Of a stretch of 64,000 nucleotides of DNA, positions 10,356 to 18,706 are shown piece by piece. Below the pieces are notes generated by a model, which searched no databases, was not told the DNA's origin, and was given only the letters and a program-made list of their open reading frames with translations. Within the stretch, counting starts at the first letter, position 1. Each line of letters opens with the position of its first letter. The position numbers and the translations under genes are program-made. Source of the DNA: Dolomitihabitans soli (GTDB lineage: Bacteria; Actinomycetota; Actinomycetes; Streptosporangiales; Streptosporangiaceae); NCBI RefSeq assembly GCF_022213955.1, contig NZ_JAKNTW010000001.1:310001-374000 (forward strand), written 5' to 3'.

Positions 10356-10682
10356 GTGACTGAGGCGACGCTTCACCCCGAGGACGACAAGATCATTACG
10401 CTGGCGCGTGCCGCCCGTGCGCGTACCGGCGCCGCGCAGGGGGCCGCCGTCCGCGACGAGACCGGCCGCACCTACTCCGCCACCGACGTGGCGCTGCCCT
10501 CGCTCACGCTGTCCGCCCTGCAGGTCGCGGTGGCGATGGCCGTGTCGAGCGGTTCGGAGTCGCTGGAGGCCGCCGCCCTGGTGACCGCCGGCGCCGGGCC
10601 GAGCGAGGCCGACCGCGCCGTCGTCGCCGACCTGGGTGGGTCCACCTTGTACACCGCCGGCCCCGACGGCAAGCTCCGATGA
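10356..10682 (+). CDS. Cytidine deaminase-like protein lacking zinc ligands
   Basis: A 108-residue protein whose fold-level pattern (AARARTGAAQGAAVRDETGRTY, VALPSLTLSALQVAVAMAVS) matches the small cytidine-deaminase-like proteins that actinomycetes encode just before era. The catalytic C/HAE and PCxxC motifs of true cytidine deaminases are absent, and no cysteine occurs at all, so zinc-dependent deamination is unlikely. GTG 10356 is the start. The stop overlaps era (ATGA), implying co-expression. Confidence 0.8.
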   Translation: MTEATLHPEDDKIITLARAARARTGAAQGAAVRDETGRTYSATDVALPSLTLSALQVAVAMAVSSGSESLEAAALVTAGAGPSEADRAVVADLGGSTLYTAGPDGKLR

Positions 10683-11593
10683 TCGAGCCGATCGACAAGG
10701 AGTTCCGCGCGGGGTTCGCCTGCTTCGTCGGGCGGCCCAACGTCGGCAAGTCGACGCTGATGAACGCGCTGGTCGGCACCAAGGTCGCGATCACCTCCTC
10801 CAAGCCGCAGACCACCCGGCGCGCCATCCGCGGCATCGTCCACCGTCCCGAAGCCCAGCTCGTCATCGTCGACACCCCCGGTCTGCACCGTCCGCGGACC
10901 CTGCTCGGCGAGCGGCTCGACAGCCTCGTGCTGTCCACGCTGACCGAGGTCGACGTGATCGGCTTCTGTCTGCCGGCCAACGAGCCGATCGGCAAGGGCG
11001 ACCGCTTCATCGCGGAGAAGCTCGCCGCCGTGAAGAAGACGCCGGTGATCGCCGTCGTGACCAAGTGCGACCTCGCCTCCCGCGAACAGGTCGCGAAGCA
11101 GCTCATGGCGGTGTCACAGCTTTCCGAGTTCGCGGAGATCGTGCCGGTGTCGGCGAAGGCGGGGGAGCAGCTCGACATCCTCGGCGACCTGCTGATCGAG
11201 CGGCTCCCGCACAGCCCGCCGCTGTACGTGGGCGGCGAGCTGACCGACGAGCCAGAGCAGGTGCTCGTCGGCGAGCTGATCAGGGAGGCCGTGCTCGAAG
11301 GCGTCAGGGACGAGCTCCCCCACTCCATCGCCGTCGTCGTGGAGGAGATGAAACCGCGCGAGGGACGCGACGATCTCCTCGACGTGTACGCGTTCATGTT
11401 CGTCGAACGGCCGTCACAGAAGGCCATCGTGATCGGGCACCAGGGCGAGCGGCTCAAGGACGTCGGCACCCGCGCCCGCAAGCAGATCGAGGCGCTCCTG
11501 GGCACCCGGGTCTATCTCGACCTCCGCATCAAGGTCGCGAAAGACTGGCAACGCGACCCCAAACAACTCCGCCGCCTGGGCTTCTACGACTGA
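10679..11593 (+). CDS. era: GTPase Era
   Basis: An essential GTPase that binds the 3' end of 16S rRNA during 30S assembly. The 304-residue protein has G1 GRPNVGKSTLMNAL, switch region TTRRAIRGI, G3 VDTPGLH, G4 VTKCDL and a C-terminal KH domain (RPSQKAIVIGHQGERLKDVG). ATG 10679 overlaps the preceding stop. Length and domain order are typical. Confidence 0.96.
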   Translation: MIEPIDKEFRAGFACFVGRPNVGKSTLMNALVGTKVAITSSKPQTTRRAIRGIVHRPEAQLVIVDTPGLHRPRTLLGERLDSLVLSTLTEVDVIGFCLPANEPIGKGDRFIAEKLAAVKKTPVIAVVTKCDLASREQVAKQLMAVSQLSEFAEIVPVSAKAGEQLDILGDLLIERLPHSPPLYVGGELTDEPEQVLVGELIREAVLEGVRDELPHSIAVVVEEMKPREGRDDLLDVYAFMFVERPSQKAIVIGHQGERLKDVGTRARKQIEALLGTRVYLDLRIKVAKDWQRDPKQLRRLGFYD

Positions 11594-11625
11594 CCCGCGC
11601 CGCCCGGCTGGCAGGCTCCATGCCG

Positions 11626-11657
11626 GCCGGTCTCGTCTGGCATTCTGTGAGACCGGC
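11626..11657 (+). terminator. Stem-loop downstream of era
   Basis: GCCGGTCTC at 11626-11634 pairs perfectly with GAGACCGGC at 11649-11657 around a 14-nt loop, 33 nt after the era stop. It probably ends the ybeY-era transcript. Confidence 0.6.
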
Positions 11658-11677
11658 GATCACGAGGAGATCTGCAG

Positions 11678-11983
11678 ATGGCTCACCCTCCCGGCGCGCA
11701 GCCCGCGCCTCGACGCACCCCTCTCAGCACGGATGAGCGGGTCCGAGCCGAAGCGAACTTCGTTCCCCTCGTCGCCGAGCACCTCGCCGCCAGCGGTCGG
11801 TTCAGGGTGAGCGCCGACACCCCGGAGATGGTGGAGTTGTTCCAGGGGGTCGCCCGCAGGGTGGGTGACGTGCTCCAGCGGCCCGTGGTCAGCCTCGCCA
11901 ACGGCAGGTACATCGTGATCACGTTCGGCCAGGAGGAGGCGGCGGGCGTCACCGATCTGGGCGTCCGCTCGGTGCAGGAGTGA
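11678..11983 (+). CDS. Small hypothetical protein
   Basis: A 101-residue soluble protein (MAHPPGAQPAPRRTPLSTDE). After a proline-rich start it has an amphipathic region, VPLVAEHLAASGRFRVSADT, and a compact domain ending SLANGRYIVITFGQ. I do not recognise the family. The start has no strong Shine-Dalgarno (AGGAG about 12 nt upstream). The gene stands alone between the era terminator and a convergent gene. Confidence 0.65.
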   Translation: MAHPPGAQPAPRRTPLSTDERVRAEANFVPLVAEHLAASGRFRVSADTPEMVELFQGVARRVGDVLQRPVVSLANGRYIVITFGQEEAAGVTDLGVRSVQE

Positions 11984-12038
11984 CTCCCAGCGCCAGGGGC
12001 GTTCCCGCGAACCCCGGTGAACCGTTCCGGTCGCCGCG

Positions 12039-12950
12039 TCAGTCGAACCGGGCCTGGTGCAGGTCGGTGAGACCCATCACCTGGTGCAGGTGGTGGACGC
12101 CGGCGGGCAGGTGCGGGGCGGTGCGGGCGGCGATCGCGGCTGTCACGCCGGTGGCCCGAGCCTGGACCCGGCCGGTGAGCCATCGGGTGTGGCCGTCCCG
12201 GCTGCGGGCGAGTGCCAGCCACCGGTCGTCGCCGGGGAGGTGGAGAGTGGGCGGGATGGTGGAAGCGCCCGGGATCCAGGTCAGCGTGGCCAGTGCGCCC
12301 GTGGCGAGCCGGGAGCCGAGTCCGAAGTAGGTGCGCACGGGCACGCCGAGGTCGCGGCTGAGCACATGCTGGTCGCTGTAGTCGGTCCGGTACAGGCGGC
12401 GCAGGCCGTGGCCGGGCAGTTCGAAGCGCCGTGGACGGGTGTAGTTGCGGACCTCCTCGCCGGTCGCGGGGTCGTCGAATCGGCGGCCGAGCAGATGGTA
12501 GGCCCAGGTGGCCGAGGCTTTGCCGTACCGTTCGCCGCTGCCGAGCAGGAGCGCGATGTCGATCGGCCCGTGCGGGGCCTTTTCGTGTACGGCGGCGGCG
12601 AGCAGGTTGGTCAGGCCGGGGGCGAGTCCGGCGCTGAGGAGGACCGGGGCGGCGGGGGCCGAACTCTCCAGGGCGGCCACGTAGCCGGTGGTGGCGGTGA
12701 CGTCGACGAAGGCCGCGCCATGGCTGGTGACGTGGTCAACCAGCGCCGGATCCTCGGTGCCGGCGGCATTGACGACCACGTCCACGCCGGTCAGCGCCGC
12801 GTCGAGGGTGTGCGGCCGGCGCAGGTCGACGACGAGATCGGCGCGCCGGGGATCACGGCCGGCCGCGAGTGCGACGTCGCCCCGGGCGCGGAGTTCGGTG
12901 ACGACGTGGACGCCGACCGCGCCGTAGCCGCCGAGCACGAGGGCCTTCAC
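12039..12950 (-). CDS. Saccharopine dehydrogenase-like NAD(P)-binding protein
   Basis: A 303-residue protein starting MKALVLGGYGAVGVHVV, a GxGxxG Rossmann motif at the very N-terminus. It then has VVDLRRPHTLDAALTGVDVV and a second half typical of the saccharopine dehydrogenase / trans-acting enoyl reductase-like family (LSAGLAPGLTNLLAAAVHE). Substrate unknown. It is transcribed leftward and convergent with the small hypothetical gene. Confidence 0.85.
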   Translation of the reverse strand: MKALVLGGYGAVGVHVVTELRARGDVALAAGRDPRRADLVVDLRRPHTLDAALTGVDVVVNAAGTEDPALVDHVTSHGAAFVDVTATTGYVAALESSAPAAPVLLSAGLAPGLTNLLAAAVHEKAPHGPIDIALLLGSGERYGKASATWAYHLLGRRFDDPATGEEVRNYTRPRRFELPGHGLRRLYRTDYSDQHVLSRDLGVPVRTYFGLGSRLATGALATLTWIPGASTIPPTLHLPGDDRWLALARSRDGHTRWLTGRVQARATGVTAAIAARTAPHLPAGVHHLHQVMGLTDLHQARFD

Positions 12951-13116
12951 GCCGGCCTGACCACGGGCCGTCTGGTTGTCGCGCCGGTCGTGGGTCGCCC
13001 GGCCGGCATGCCCATCGTGGGTCTGGTCGTCACTGCCTTCGCTCCTCTGAGTGTGGTGGAACCCCTCCGGGCTGGTCGATCACACGGAGGGATACGGCAA
13101 GCCGTCGGACGGAGCA

Positions 13117-13587
13117 TCAGTAGTAGCGGCTCATCAGTTCGGTCGCCCAGGCCGGCTGGGTGACCGGGTGCCGAGGGGCGAACTCGGTCAGGTACGGCTT
13201 GACGTCCAGGATGGGGGAGCCTGAAAGCGCGTCCAAGTCGGCGACGTGCAGGTCCAGGCCGTCCACGGCGAGCAGCCGGCAGCGGGAGACGCCGAGGCGG
13301 TTCGGGCGGTACGGCCCGCGATGAGCGAAGACCCCCACGGGTGCCGCGTTCGGATTCCCCCTCGGGGGGCGAGGTTCGGCGGGCACCTCGGCCGGGTTGA
13401 TCCGATCGAAGAGGAACACGACCTCCAGATGGGAGAAGTGCTCCAGGCCGAGCACCGCCGACGCGGTGAAGGACGCGCCGTCCAGCCGGATCACGGCTCG
13501 AACGTCGTGCCAGTCGTCCTCCAGCACCTCGCCGCGACCGCCCACCACCTGGCCGACGGGCCGCAGCGGCACGGTGTTCGATGTCAT
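13117..13587 (-). CDS. trmO: tRNA (adenine-N6)-methyltransferase TrmO-like (TsaA/UPF0066)
   Basis: TrmO adds the N-methyl group to t6A37 of tRNA-Thr(GGU). From ATG 13587 (MTSNTVPLRPVGQVVG, with GGAG 6 nt upstream) the protein is 156 residues, the size of the single-domain family. Typical motifs are FSHLEVVFLFDRI, VGVFAHRGPYRPNRLGVSR and the C-terminal DVKPYLTEF. A longer in-frame start exists but would translate a duplicated DoxX tail (see 13653-13743). Confidence 0.88.
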   Translation of the reverse strand: MTSNTVPLRPVGQVVGGRGEVLEDDWHDVRAVIRLDGASFTASAVLGLEHFSHLEVVFLFDRINPAEVPAEPRPPRGNPNAAPVGVFAHRGPYRPNRLGVSRCRLLAVDGLDLHVADLDALSGSPILDVKPYLTEFAPRHPVTQPAWATELMSRYY

Positions 13588-13652
13588 GGTGATCTCCGTT
13601 GTGGCGAGAGGGCTGGGGGAGGTCTGAGCTGATCGGCCAGGGTGTTCAGGGA

Positions 13653-13743
13653 TCTCAGAGGGCGTAGGGGCCGAAGCGGCGTGCTCCGCCATCGGCTTCA
13701 CCCTCAGCCGCACCAGGTCTCAGAGGGCGTAGGGACCGAAGCG
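13653..13743. repeat. Duplicated 26-bp DoxX gene tail
   Basis: A 26-bp segment at 13653-13678 recurs at 13718-13743 with one mismatch. The second copy is the last eight codons and stop of the DoxX gene; the first lies 65 bp downstream in the intergenic space before trmO. This looks like a relic of a local duplication or a replaced 3' end. Confidence 0.8.
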
Positions 13744-14091
13744 TTCCCAGGCGATGAAGGCGGTCAGCGCGAGCAGGACCACGTTGACGACGACGGCCGG
13801 GGCCTCCTTGCGGCGGACGTGGGTGGCGGCGGCGCCGAGCATGATGACGGCCAGGCCGGCGGCGGCCAGCGGAGTGAGGATCGGGGCGATCCCGGTTGCT
13901 GCGGGCAGGATCAGACCGAGGGCGCCGAGCACCTCGACCAGGCCGATCAGGCGGACCTGGGCAGGGGTGAAGTCCTTCACCCAGGGAAGCCGGACGGCGA
14001 GCTTGTCCGCCGGTTGGGTGGCCTTCATCAGTCCGGAAAGGGCGAAGACGACGGCCATGACGGCCTGCAGGATCCACAGGAAAGTGTTCAT
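13720..14091 (-). CDS. DoxX family membrane protein
   Basis: A 123-residue protein with four hydrophobic helices, starting MNTFLWILQAVMAVVFALSG. KLMKATQ-like and LPWVKDFTPAQVRLIGLVEV stretches match the DoxX/DoxD-like family of small membrane proteins, often tied to redox stress. It ends ERFGPYAL. ATG 14091 is preferred over an upstream in-frame extension. A good leftward promoter lies at 14259-14287. Confidence 0.85.
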   Translation of the reverse strand: MNTFLWILQAVMAVVFALSGLMKATQPADKLAVRLPWVKDFTPAQVRLIGLVEVLGALGLILPAATGIAPILTPLAAAGLAVIMLGAAATHVRRKEAPAVVVNVVLLALTAFIAWERFGPYAL

Positions 14092-14248
14092 GTCTCGTGC
14101 TCTCTTGGGCGTGGTCGGGGGCGTGGTCGGGGGTGTGGTCGGGGGGCGCGCGGCCGGGTTCGTCGGCCGCATGAGGGGGCTACAGGCTGATTGTGATCTC
14201 ACGGAGCACGCCGGGCCACTCGGGGATGGGCGATGCATTCCGCTAGAT

Positions 14249-14287
14249 TTGAACTCTAGAGATAGGTTATGGCCGGGTCAAGGTCAA
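14249..14287 (-). promoter_or_regulatory. Leftward promoter and operator for DoxX
   Basis: On the minus strand TTGACC (14282-14287) and TATCTC (14259-14264) are spaced 17 nt. The operator-like 11-mer CTAGAGTTCAA (minus strand, 14249-14259) overlaps the expected transcription start and forms part of the palindrome CTAGA-N7-TCTAG. The same 11-mer recurs at the divergent promoter. Confidence 0.6.
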
Positions 14288-14401
14288 GAGCGTGGCCCCC
14301 ATGGATCGCTTCACGGCCTGGATCGCACTCGGTGGCTCGGAGCGCGGGTGTGCCCCAGACCTCGATCCCGTCTCGGGTTCCGGGGTCGGAGCGCCGCGGC
14401 C

Positions 14402-14454
14402 TTGACGCGCCAGTTGCCTGTGCGCTATCACTTTAAACGAACGCTAGAGTTCAA
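14402..14454 (+). promoter_or_regulatory. Rightward promoter and operator for the methyltransferase
   Basis: TTGACG (14402-14407) and TATCAC (14426-14431) are spaced 18 nt. The motif CTAGAGTTCAA at 14444-14454 lies just after the expected transcription start and is identical to the one at the DoxX promoter. The 385-nt divergent gap (14092-14476) holds no gene besides these two control regions. Confidence 0.6.
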
Positions 14455-14476
14455 CTTCAGTTAGAAAGCAGGAGAG

Positions 14477-15316
14477 ATGACGACGTCTTTCGCCAACGTC
14501 CAGCAGGCCGAAGCGTGGAACGGCTGGGAGGGCGAGGTCTGGGCCGAGAACCCGGACTTCTACAACGGGATGCTCGACGGCTTCAACGACGCCCTGTTCG
14601 ACGCCGCCGCGATCCAGCCCGGAGACCGAGTCCTGGACGTCGGCTGCGGCACCGGCCGAACGACCCTGCTGGCCGCGGGCCGCGCGGCCGGCGGATCCGT
14701 CCTCGGCGTCGACCTGTCGGGGCCCATGCTGGCCCGGGCCGGCGCCGACGCGGCTGCCCAGGGTGTGACCAACGCCGTCTTCGAGCGGGGCGACGCCCAG
14801 GTGCACCCGTTCCCGGACGGCGGGTTCGACGTGGCCATCAGCCGGGGCGGTGTGATGTTCTTCGCCGACCTCGTCGCCGGGTTCGCCAACATCGCCAGCG
14901 GGCTCCGGCCCGGCGGCCGGTTGGCCGTCATCACGGCCATGCCGGGCGCCCCGGACGGCGACTACGCCCGGGCCACGGCCGTACTGCGGGAGCACATGCG
15001 CGGACCGTCCCCGGCGGCCCAGGGCATGATGTCCATGGTCGACCCCGCCCGGATCGAGGAGGTCCTGGCCGCCGCCGGGTTCACCGGCGTCACCATGCGC
15101 GTCGTCGAGGCCATGGAGGTGCTCGGCCGCGACGCCGCCCATGCGGCCGAGAACATCTGCGCCATGGGACCGGTCCGTTTCAACCTCGCCGACCTCGACG
15201 AGGCCGCCGTCCGCCGCATCCGCGCCGAGTTGCGGCAAGGTCTGCTGCCCTTCGAGACCCCGCGGGGAGTCAGCCTGCGGGCCCGGGTCCGCCTGGTGAC
15301 CGCGACCCGTCCTTGA
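14477..15316 (+). CDS. Class I SAM-dependent methyltransferase
   Basis: A 279-residue methyltransferase. Motif I VLDVGCGTGRTTLLAAGRA and the post-I acidic segment VLGVDLSGPMLARA are clear, followed by FDVAISRGGVMFF and GGRLAVITAM. The layout is that of the UbiE/Methyltransf_25 group; the substrate cannot be predicted. ATG 14477 follows AGGAG closely. It is divergent from the DoxX gene and shares an operator motif with it, so both probably answer to one regulator. Confidence 0.88.
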   Translation: MTTSFANVQQAEAWNGWEGEVWAENPDFYNGMLDGFNDALFDAAAIQPGDRVLDVGCGTGRTTLLAAGRAAGGSVLGVDLSGPMLARAGADAAAQGVTNAVFERGDAQVHPFPDGGFDVAISRGGVMFFADLVAGFANIASGLRPGGRLAVITAMPGAPDGDYARATAVLREHMRGPSPAAQGMMSMVDPARIEEVLAAAGFTGVTMRVVEAMEVLGRDAAHAAENICAMGPVRFNLADLDEAAVRRIRAELRQGLLPFETPRGVSLRARVRLVTATRP

Positions 15317-15435
15317 CGGTTCACGGCGGAGGTGTTCGGCCGCGACGTTGCTCGGGCGGCTGAGTGCATCTGCAGCAGCGGTTGGGCATCTACATGTCGG
15401 TGACTCCTCCACTCCGTAAACGGGGTGGCTTCTCG

Positions 15436-15681
15436 CTAGGCCGCTAGTGCGGCTTTGCGGAGGACCAGCCCGGCCCTCTTGACGTTGGTCGCCCCGACTT
15501 CGTCTGCGTTGGCGGTATAACCGCACCGGACGTAGACGAAGTCGGCTTGGGTGGTGCGGTTCTCGCCGCTGATGTGCCCGCATTCAGGAGCGGGGCAGGT
15601 GCGGGAGGTGCTGGCGGGGTTGACCGGGATCAACTCTCGACCGGCGCTTTCAGCCTTGTGCATGAGGATGCCCAGGAACAC
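15436..15681 (-). pseudogene. Truncated TnpB/OrfB (IS200/IS605 family) relic
   Basis: Only about 80 C-terminal residues remain. They contain the zinc-ribbon region CPAPECGHISGENRTTQA and the final RuvC motif NADEVGATNVKRAG. The second zinc knuckle reads FVYVRCGY, with one Cys missing from the usual CxxC, and nothing upstream continues the catalytic core. This is a decayed remnant without activity; no TnpA or clear element end is visible nearby. Confidence 0.85.
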
Positions 15682-16055
15682 CCCCCAACCCGGGTCCAGG
15701 ATGCATACGGTGTGTTGGGTCGTTCAGCTCTGCATTCTGGGCCGCTGTAGGCGTTCTCTGTGGAAATGGTCGAGAACGAGGGCGATCTGATGTGACGGCG
15801 GCCGGCCACTCACGCTGGAGTGGCATGTGCCCACGGACCTTGGCCACCTGCGGCGAGTGGCGCCGACGTGGCTTGCCGTACGAGTTCGGGCGCGTCAGGG
15901 TGACGGCGGTGGGGTTTGGTGCGGGTGAGTGGGGTGGCGGCGGCGGTTGCTTTGCGGGGGTTTGGGGCGGGTGAGCGGGGTGGCGGTGGGTGCTTTGCGC
16001 GGGGGCGCTTGGTGTGGGCCGGTGTAGGTGGCAAAGGGAAAGCGGGGGGTCGTGG
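15682..16055. other. Intergenic GT-rich region with two imperfect 46-bp repeats
   Basis: 374 nt between the TnpB relic and the TetR gene with no supported gene. Two imperfect copies of a G-rich unit start at 15921 and 15967 (each beginning GCGGGTGAG and containing GCTTTGCG), a period of 46 bp. Confidence 0.6.
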
Positions 16056-16868
16056 TCAGGGGGATTTGTAGGGGGTGAGGCCGTCGAGTAGGTAGGTCAG
16101 GCCGTGGGTGAAGACGGTGTCCCAGTCGTTGGCGAGGGGGGCGCCGTGGGCGGCGAGGGTGGGGTAGAGGTGGCGGCGGGCGTGGAGGTGGCGGTCGGCG
16201 GCCCGGCGGTCTTCGGGGTGGTCGTGGTCGAGGGCGGCGGCCTGCATGGTGGCCGAGCCGATGACGTAGTTGGACAGGGCGTAGGCGGCGGCGGTGAGAT
16301 GCGGGTCGGTGAAGCCCGCCGCGACGAGGGTGGCGTGCAGATACTCGGTGCGGGCGAGGACGTTCGGGCCGAGTAGCGGGCGGTCGAGGACGGTCACCGA
16401 CCAGGGGTGGCGGAGCATCGTGGCGCGCCAGCCCGTGATGAGCGCGGTGACATCGGCTCGCCAGTCGCCCGCCGGGGTCTGCGGGATGACGGTCTCGCTG
16501 AAGATGGCGTCGAGTGCGAGGTCGAGGACGTCGTCCTTGGTCTCGACGTGCAGGTAGAGGGTCGCGGCGGCGGTGCTCAGGCGTTCGGCGAGGCGGCGCA
16601 TGGTCAGCCGGGCGGCTCCTTCCTCGTCCAGGAGGGCGACGGCGCCCCGCACGATCTGCTCGCGGCTGACGGCCGGCTCGGCCCGGCCCGGACGCGGGGT
16701 GCGAAGCCACACGCCTGTCGCCGCGCTCCTGCGTTGGGTTCGCCTGCCAGGTGTCGCGTTCACGGCTGTTCTCGCCTTCGCTGTCCGCCGGGTTCGGAGT
16801 TCATGCCCCGGGTCCTGCCCTTGGTCCTTGGTCGGTGTGGTGTTCGTCGCCGTGCTGCCTTCGTGCAC
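16056..16868 (-). CDS. TetR family transcriptional regulator
   Basis: A helix-turn-helix repressor, up to 270 residues from GTG 16868; an in-frame GTG at 16763 would give 235 residues. The first 65 residues are Arg/Thr-rich and unusual. The HTH is at about 70-115 (REQIVRGAVALLDEEGAARL, MRRLAERLSTAAATLYLHVE) and the rest resembles the TetR C-terminal ligand domain. It is divergent from an ABC-F gene, the classic position for a drug-sensing regulator of antibiotic resistance. Confidence 0.88.
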   Translation of the reverse strand: MHEGSTATNTTPTKDQGQDPGHELRTRRTAKARTAVNATPGRRTQRRSAATGVWLRTPRPGRAEPAVSREQIVRGAVALLDEEGAARLTMRRLAERLSTAAATLYLHVETKDDVLDLALDAIFSETVIPQTPAGDWRADVTALITGWRATMLRHPWSVTVLDRPLLGPNVLARTEYLHATLVAAGFTDPHLTAAAYALSNYVIGSATMQAAALDHDHPEDRRAADRHLHARRHLYPTLAAHGAPLANDWDTVFTHGLTYLLDGLTPYKSP

Positions 16869-17022
16869 CGCGCTGTGGCCGGCGTGCGGGCGATGCTACC
16901 GCCGGGCCCGCTGACGACGACGCCGATGGCGGACGCTGAGATCAGCGCGTCGTCAACGGGACCGGTACGCAGGTCGCCCGCCGAGGTGCGGCCGCTTGAC
17001 GGGTTGTCGCTGGGCTAATGGG

Positions 17023-17058
17023 TTGTCAGTGGGGCCGATCAATGTTCATAGTGTATGA
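17023..17058 (+). promoter_or_regulatory. ABC-F promoter with palindromic operator
   Basis: TTGTCA at 17023-17028 is followed 18 nt later by CATAGT. The -10 region is embedded in the inverted repeat TCATA-GTG-TATGA (17046-17058), and AATGTTC is repeated directly at 17041 and 17061. A TetR protein bound here would block polymerase. Confidence 0.5.
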
Positions 17059-17086
17059 CCAATGTTCTACCAGCAAGGATGTCGTG

Positions 17087-18706
17087 ATGGGACATGTCGA
17101 GGTCGATGCCCTGACCTACGTGCTGCCGGATGGCCGGTTGCTGCTCAACGAGGTGTCCTTCCGGGTGGGGCAGGGGGTCAAGGCAGCGCTGGTCGGGCCG
17201 AACGGGGCCGGCAAGACCACGTTGATGCGGCTGATCGCGGGTGATCTACGGCCTTCCGGGGGCCGGGTCGCCGGGTCGGGCGGGCTCGGCGTCATGCGCC
17301 AGTTCGTCGGTGTGGCCGGGCGGCGGGAGACGGTACGTGAGCTGCTGCTGTCGGTCGCCCCCGAACGGGTGCGGGCGGCGACCGCCGAGCTGGCGCGGGC
17401 CGAGCGGGCGCTGCGCGCGAGCGATGAGGAGCCTGCGCAACTCGCCTATGCCCAGGCCATCACCGACTACGCCGACGCGGGAGGTTACGACCTGGAGGTC
17501 ACCTGGAGCGTGTGCACGACCTCGGCGCTGGGCGTGGCGTTCGAGGAGGTGGCCGGTCGGCAGGTGAACACGCTCTCCGGCGGAGAGCAGAAGAAGCTCG
17601 TGCTGGAGGCGCTGCTGCGCGGCCCCGACGAGGTTCTGCTGCTCGACGAGCCGGACAACTACCTCGACGTGCCCGCCAAGGAGTGGCTGGAGGAGCGGCT
17701 CCGGGCCACCGCCAAGACCGTCGTGCTCGTCTCCCATGATCGTCGGCTCCTCGCCGAGGCGGCCGACCGGATCGTCACCGTCGAGTCGCGCGGGGTGTGG
17801 GTCCACGGCGGCGGGTTCGCGTCCTACGCGCAGGCCCGCAGGGAACGCGGCGAGCGGCTGCACGAGAGGCGACGCCGCTGGGACGAGGAGCACACCCGGC
17901 TGCGGAGGCTGCTGGACGACCTGCGCCGGCGGGCGACCGGCAACGACGCGGTGGCCTCCGCCTATCGTGCTGCCCAGACCAGGCTGAACAGGTTCGAGGA
18001 GGCCGGCCCTCCGGAGAGCGCGCCCAAGGAGCAGAACATCCGGATGCGCCTCAAAGGCGGCCGAACCGGCAAACGATCGGTCATCTGCGCCTCGCTGGAG
18101 CTGACCGGGCTGACGAAGCCGTTCGACACCGAGATCTGGTACGGCGAGCGGATCGCGATCCTCGGTCCGAACGGCTCCGGCAAGTCTCACTTCCTGCGGC
18201 TTCTCGCCGAGTCGGAGCCCGGGGCGACCTCTTCGGTCCGGCACACCGGCACGGTGTCACTCGGATCCAGGGTGGTGCCCGGACACTTCGTCCAGACACA
18301 TGCCCGGCCCGACCTCGCTGGGCGGGCACCGGCCGACATCGTCATGACGGAGCACGCGCTCGGGCTCAACGACGCGATGGCCGCGCTGGCCCGCTACGAA
18401 CTCGCCCCGGCGGGAAGGCAGTCTTTCGAGACCCTCTCGGGGGGCCAGCAGGCACGATTGCAGATCCTGCTGCTCGAACTCTCCGGCGCCACCCTGCTGC
18501 TGCTCGACGAGCCCACCGACAACCTGGACCTGGCCAGTGCGCAGGCACTCCAGGACGGGCTCGCCTCCTTCTCCGGCACGGTGCTCACGGTCACCCACGA
18601 CCGCTGGTTCGCCGCCGACTTCGACCGCTACCTGATCTTCGATGCCGACGGCGGTGTGCACGAGTCCGCAGATCTTGAGGAAGGTCGTGGCCGGCCAAGG
18701 CCATGA
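17087..18706 (+). CDS. ABC-F family ATPase (ribosome protection / resistance type)
   Basis: A 539-residue protein with two nucleotide-binding domains and no membrane segment, as in ABC-F proteins that act on the ribosome. NBD1 has GPNGAGKTTLMRLI, LSGGEQKKLVLEA and LLLDEPDNYLDVP; NBD2 has GPNGSGKSHFLRLL, LSGGQQARLQILL and LLLDEPTDNLDLA. The linker (about 250-310) is Arg-rich. ATG 17087 has AAGGA 7 nt upstream; longer in-frame starts are less likely. The TetR-divergent context supports an antibiotic-resistance role. The last dozen residues (EEGRGRPRP) look atypical; see findings. Confidence 0.92.
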   Translation: MGHVEVDALTYVLPDGRLLLNEVSFRVGQGVKAALVGPNGAGKTTLMRLIAGDLRPSGGRVAGSGGLGVMRQFVGVAGRRETVRELLLSVAPERVRAATAELARAERALRASDEEPAQLAYAQAITDYADAGGYDLEVTWSVCTTSALGVAFEEVAGRQVNTLSGGEQKKLVLEALLRGPDEVLLLDEPDNYLDVPAKEWLEERLRATAKTVVLVSHDRRLLAEAADRIVTVESRGVWVHGGGFASYAQARRERGERLHERRRRWDEEHTRLRRLLDDLRRRATGNDAVASAYRAAQTRLNRFEEAGPPESAPKEQNIRMRLKGGRTGKRSVICASLELTGLTKPFDTEIWYGERIAILGPNGSGKSHFLRLLAESEPGATSSVRHTGTVSLGSRVVPGHFVQTHARPDLAGRAPADIVMTEHALGLNDAMAALARYELAPAGRQSFETLSGGQQARLQILLLELSGATLLLLDEPTDNLDLASAQALQDGLASFSGTVLTVTHDRWFAADFDRYLIFDADGGVHESADLEEGRGRPRP

